From F1-60-MAGs104 sp964355975 (lineage in GTDB: Bacteria > Planctomycetota > Phycisphaerae > Phycisphaerales > SM1A02), in contig CAYHFW010000001.1 of assembly GCA_964355975.1 (NCBI GenBank), positions 186,001 to 250,000 on the forward strand: 64,000 nt of DNA. The letters are read 5' to 3'. The first letter of the stretch is position 1. Each line of letters starts with the position of its first letter. The notes under the pieces were generated by a model. It was not told the DNA's origin. It did not search any database and saw nothing but the letters and a program-made list of their open reading frames with translations. Position numbers and translations under genes: made by a program. Below, piece by piece: positions 61,691 to 64,000 of the stretch.

Positions 61691-62887
61691 CTATTTCGGC
61701 GGCGGTTGAGCGGACCCGAGATCGAGTTCGATCCGCGCTACGTCGAGTCTGCCGTCATGCGGATGGGCGACGAGCAGCGTCGAAGGTCCTCCGCTCCAAA
61801 TCGGAATCCACAGGGCATCCAATATGTTTGAAGTGCGCTTCGTTTCGGTGGCACTTCCTTCAGTTGGCATCGGTTCAACGCACAAGTGCTCTTGCGATGC
61901 TGTCACCAACCGACCTCCCGCGATCATTGCTGCGCCAGCACTCTGAGGACTCGCGAGGCCAATTCGGTTGTTGAGTGGATTCCAGCACGCCATTCGACCG
62001 AAGCGTGGGTGAAAAAACCAGAGGCGCGCATCGTCGGGCAGTCCGCCCGTGCGAAGGGGGACGAGTGTTTGATAGGCCATGCGCTCATCTGCCCGCCACG
62101 AGAGATCGACTGCAATGGTCGGCACCGTGCTCATCGCCTGCGAAATCGGAAACGCGCACGCCGCCAGCACTCCGTCGCGCAGTCGAAGCGCGTAGAGGTA
62201 CTTGCCATCGCCTGAGAAGAGCGGCGCCATCCATGAACCATCTTCGGGCGGGGGGATCTCTTGCGTCACACCTGCTTGCTGCACGCAGAGGGCAAACCGC
62301 GAGTTGCCGCGCGAGCGTCGACACCACGCAATCGAATCGCCCTCTCCGAGTGTCGCCATCGCATTGACATGCTCATCTTCGATGAGCCACGTGGGATCGC
62401 CGCCACTCCATGCGACGCGCCCGACCCAACGTGCACCATCCACACGTGGACTCTCGACCAGAAAACCTGCAGAGTCTGCGCTTCTCCCAAGCAAGAGGTC
62501 TGTCGCGTTGACTCTCACGGGCGGGCTCTTCGAGCCCACGCTCAACGCCGCGACCGAAATCGTGCCCGCATTGGGTTGTCCGCCCTCGAGCGATCCAAGC
62601 AGTGTTGGCCAATCGGCAGTACTCGTTGCCTGGATCGCTGCCCACTGACCATCGGGTGACACCAGTGGCAGCGCAAATCCGTCGTACTCAAGCGAACAGA
62701 TCGGATCGAGTCGAAACCGCACGTGCGCGTCGGTGCCTGCAAGGGGCATCGTCGTCGTCGCGGGCGTCGGCTGCTCACTCTGCAAACCTCCGACAGAACC
62801 CAACGGCTTCACGCAACCCGCGAGTGTGAGCGCGCCCACACACGCGAGGCTTGCAGCGCGTAGTTGATCAGGCGGTGGATGCCGCAT
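61691..62887 (-). CDS. beta-propeller-like lipoprotein
   Basis: 398 residues. The lipobox LTLAGCV is near residue 20. The mature protein has repeated short strands of propeller type: LPLVSPDGQWAAIQAT, ESPRVDGARWVGRVAWSGG, MAPLFSGDGKYLYALRLRDG, and LLVAHPHDGRLDVARIELD, similar to TolB/WD40-like repeats. The function is unknown. It is the downstream neighbour of the secretin gene (6 bp), so the two are likely in one operon, suggesting a role at the same outer-membrane machine. Confidence 0.82.
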   Translation of the reverse strand: MRHPPPDQLRAASLACVGALTLAGCVKPLGSVGGLQSEQPTPATTTMPLAGTDAHVRFRLDPICSLEYDGFALPLVSPDGQWAAIQATSTADWPTLLGSLEGGQPNAGTISVAALSVGSKSPPVRVNATDLLLGRSADSAGFLVESPRVDGARWVGRVAWSGGDPTWLIEDEHVNAMATLGEGDSIAWCRRSRGNSRFALCVQQAGVTQEIPPPEDGSWMAPLFSGDGKYLYALRLRDGVLAACAFPISQAMSTVPTIAVDLSWRADERMAYQTLVPLRTGGLPDDARLWFFHPRFGRMACWNPLNNRIGLASPQSAGAAMIAGGRLVTASQEHLCVEPMPTEGSATETKRTSNILDALWIPIWSGGPSTLLVAHPHDGRLDVARIELDLGSAQPPPK

Positions 62888-62893
62888 GATGAA

Positions 62894-64000
62894 CTACGGA
62901 GCGATCGATGGATCGATCGGTGCGAGTGGATCGACAGGAGCACCGCCACTGGTTTGTGGAAGATTGAGTTTGTGCTTTTCGACCATCGATTCACTGTTTG
63001 CATTCAGCGGCTTCGAAAGCACATCCAATCGCTCACGATCATCTGCGTTGAAATTCGTGTCGTTCTCGTCTGGATTATCAACAACCGTCGGCGTGATGAA
63101 AATCAACAGTTCCTTCGTCGAGGCAGATTCATCCTTGTTGCTAAAGAAGAGATCGAGCACTGGAATGTTGCCGAGGATGGGGAACCCGTTCTTGGCCTTG
63201 CTCTCAGACTCAACGCGCACGCCGCTGATGACGATCGTTTGGTTGTTCTTGACCGTGATCTGCGTATTCGTTTGGCGTCGATCGATCGTGGGGTTGTTGC
63301 TTCCGCCAACATTCAGCGTCGAGGCCGTGTTCACGTTTGAGAGAAGCACTTCGATCTCCATCGCGACATTTCGCTCTTTCGTGATGCGAGGTCGCACATT
63401 GAGTCCGATTCCAACCTGAATCTGATCGAAGCTCGATGTCGTTCCGCCACCAGTCGAGCTTCCGGTCGTTGTTCCAGTGAGGAACGGAACATCTTGACCC
63501 GCAAAGAAGACGGCTTCTTTGTTGTCGCTCGTGAACACACGTGGCTGCTGCAAGATGCGCACCGATGTGTCTCGCTGGAGTGCTTGCAAGATGACCGTTG
63601 CGTTGACGCCAAATGTGAAGTTCGACACGTTGAGTGCCGTCGGAAAGATCTGATCCTTCGCACCTTCAAAATTCAGTGTGTCGCCCGCGCCACCAGCGCC
63701 GATCACCACCGCATTATTCGGATTCGCCGGAGAGATCGATCCTTGAGGTCCAAACTGAATACCCATCGCAAACTGATCGCCCAGTTCGACCTCGGCCAGA
63801 ATCGCCGCGATCATGACTTGTCGTCCGGGCTGGTCGAGTTCGGTGATCAACTCGATCACTGCCTCCTGAATCTCAGGCGTTGCCAGAACCAAGAGCGAAT
63901 TCTGCCCCGCATTTGGAACAACACGGCTCTTGCCAATGATTGCGCTCACTTCAGTGGATTCACTTCCGTTGGCGCCACCTCGGGCGTTCTGCCACGGAAA
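62894..64000 (-). CDS. type II/IV secretin (GspD/PilQ), C-terminal part
   Basis: The frame is open to the end of the window, so the N-terminus is missing. Visible part: an N-domain segment (GKSRVVPNAGQNSLLVLATP, EIQEAVIELITELDQPGRQV) and then the secretin domain with MIAAILAEVELGDQFAMGIQ, VRILQQPRVFTSDNKEA, FAGQDVPFLTG, IGLNVRPRITKERNVAMEIE, RRQTNTQITVKNNQTIVISG and the closing GFPILGNIPVLDLFFSN and ELLIFITPTVV. These form the outer-membrane ring used for pilus or pseudopilus export. The tail after about 300 residues is short and Pro-rich. Confidence 0.93.
   Translation of the reverse strand, partial: FPWQNARGGANGSESTEVSAIIGKSRVVPNAGQNSLLVLATPEIQEAVIELITELDQPGRQVMIAAILAEVELGDQFAMGIQFGPQGSISPANPNNAVVIGAGGAGDTLNFEGAKDQIFPTALNVSNFTFGVNATVILQALQRDTSVRILQQPRVFTSDNKEAVFFAGQDVPFLTGTTTGSSTGGGTTSSFDQIQVGIGLNVRPRITKERNVAMEIEVLLSNVNTASTLNVGGSNNPTIDRRQTNTQITVKNNQTIVISGVRVESESKAKNGFPILGNIPVLDLFFSNKDESASTKELLIFITPTVVDNPDENDTNFNADDRERLDVLSKPLNANSESMVEKHKLNLPQTSGGAPVDPLAPIDPSIAP

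Overview
The window looks like part of a chromosome of a planctomycete of the class Phycisphaerae, or a close relative. The clues are a secreted protein ending in two dockerin-type repeats, a PEP-CTERM-like tail (AlaProGly, hydrophobic helix, four arginines), two DUF1080 proteins, a Tat-exported Gfo/Idh/MocA oxidoreductase, a prepilin-like protein, a DUF2934 protein and heavy gene-end overlap at moderately high GC. This is inference from gene families, not from a marker gene. I saw no rRNA, tRNA, CRISPR array, insertion sequence or phage gene.

Layout. 1-2979: end of menA, then menC and two exported proteins of unknown function. 3069-4040: a DUF72 protein. 4088-13081, minus strand: a complete seven-gene Wsp-type chemosensory operon (receptor, CheW, CheR-TPR, CheW, CheA-REC, CheB, response regulator). 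Its gene order matches wspABCDEFR, but the final regulator carries a PP2C/SpoIIE-type phosphatase where WspR has a GGDEF domain. 13213-17623: an RRM RNA-binding protein with a strong terminator, a Sel1-repeat lipoprotein and the Kup potassium transporter. 17707-28448: sugar and amine metabolism and envelope genes (sarcosine-oxidase-like flavoenzyme, Tat MocA oxidoreductase, PAP2-glycosyltransferase fusion, MFS transporter, PEP-CTERM-like protein, two DUF1080 proteins, SthA transhydrogenase, DUF2934 protein). 28458-35838: MarC, the DUF1015-serA-serC operon, an HD-GYP protein with a sigma-like tail, the dockerin protein and a prepilin-like protein.

35977-54119 is mostly housekeeping: acs and alaS; tpiA-secG-yicC-kinase-PDZ as one tight operon; adenylate kinase; recJ; UAP1-like pyrophosphorylase and phoU; pdxJ; Nudix, dapA and a phosphohexomutase; and a PTPS-family protein whose active-site motif resembles the folate-type PTPS-III. 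54119-64000: ppk1, a lipoprotein overlapping its end, a very large PQQ-like propeller protein, an extreme Asp-block/Lys-block protein, a propeller lipoprotein and the end of a type II/IV secretin.

The most interesting system is the Wsp-like operon with a swapped output: a surface/envelope-type signal would set a phosphatase rather than cyclic-di-GMP. Other points of interest are a SerA with two catalytic positions changed, the HD-GYP/sigma-region-4 fusion, and a small intergenic inverted-repeat family near 35.9 kb and 47.8 kb.
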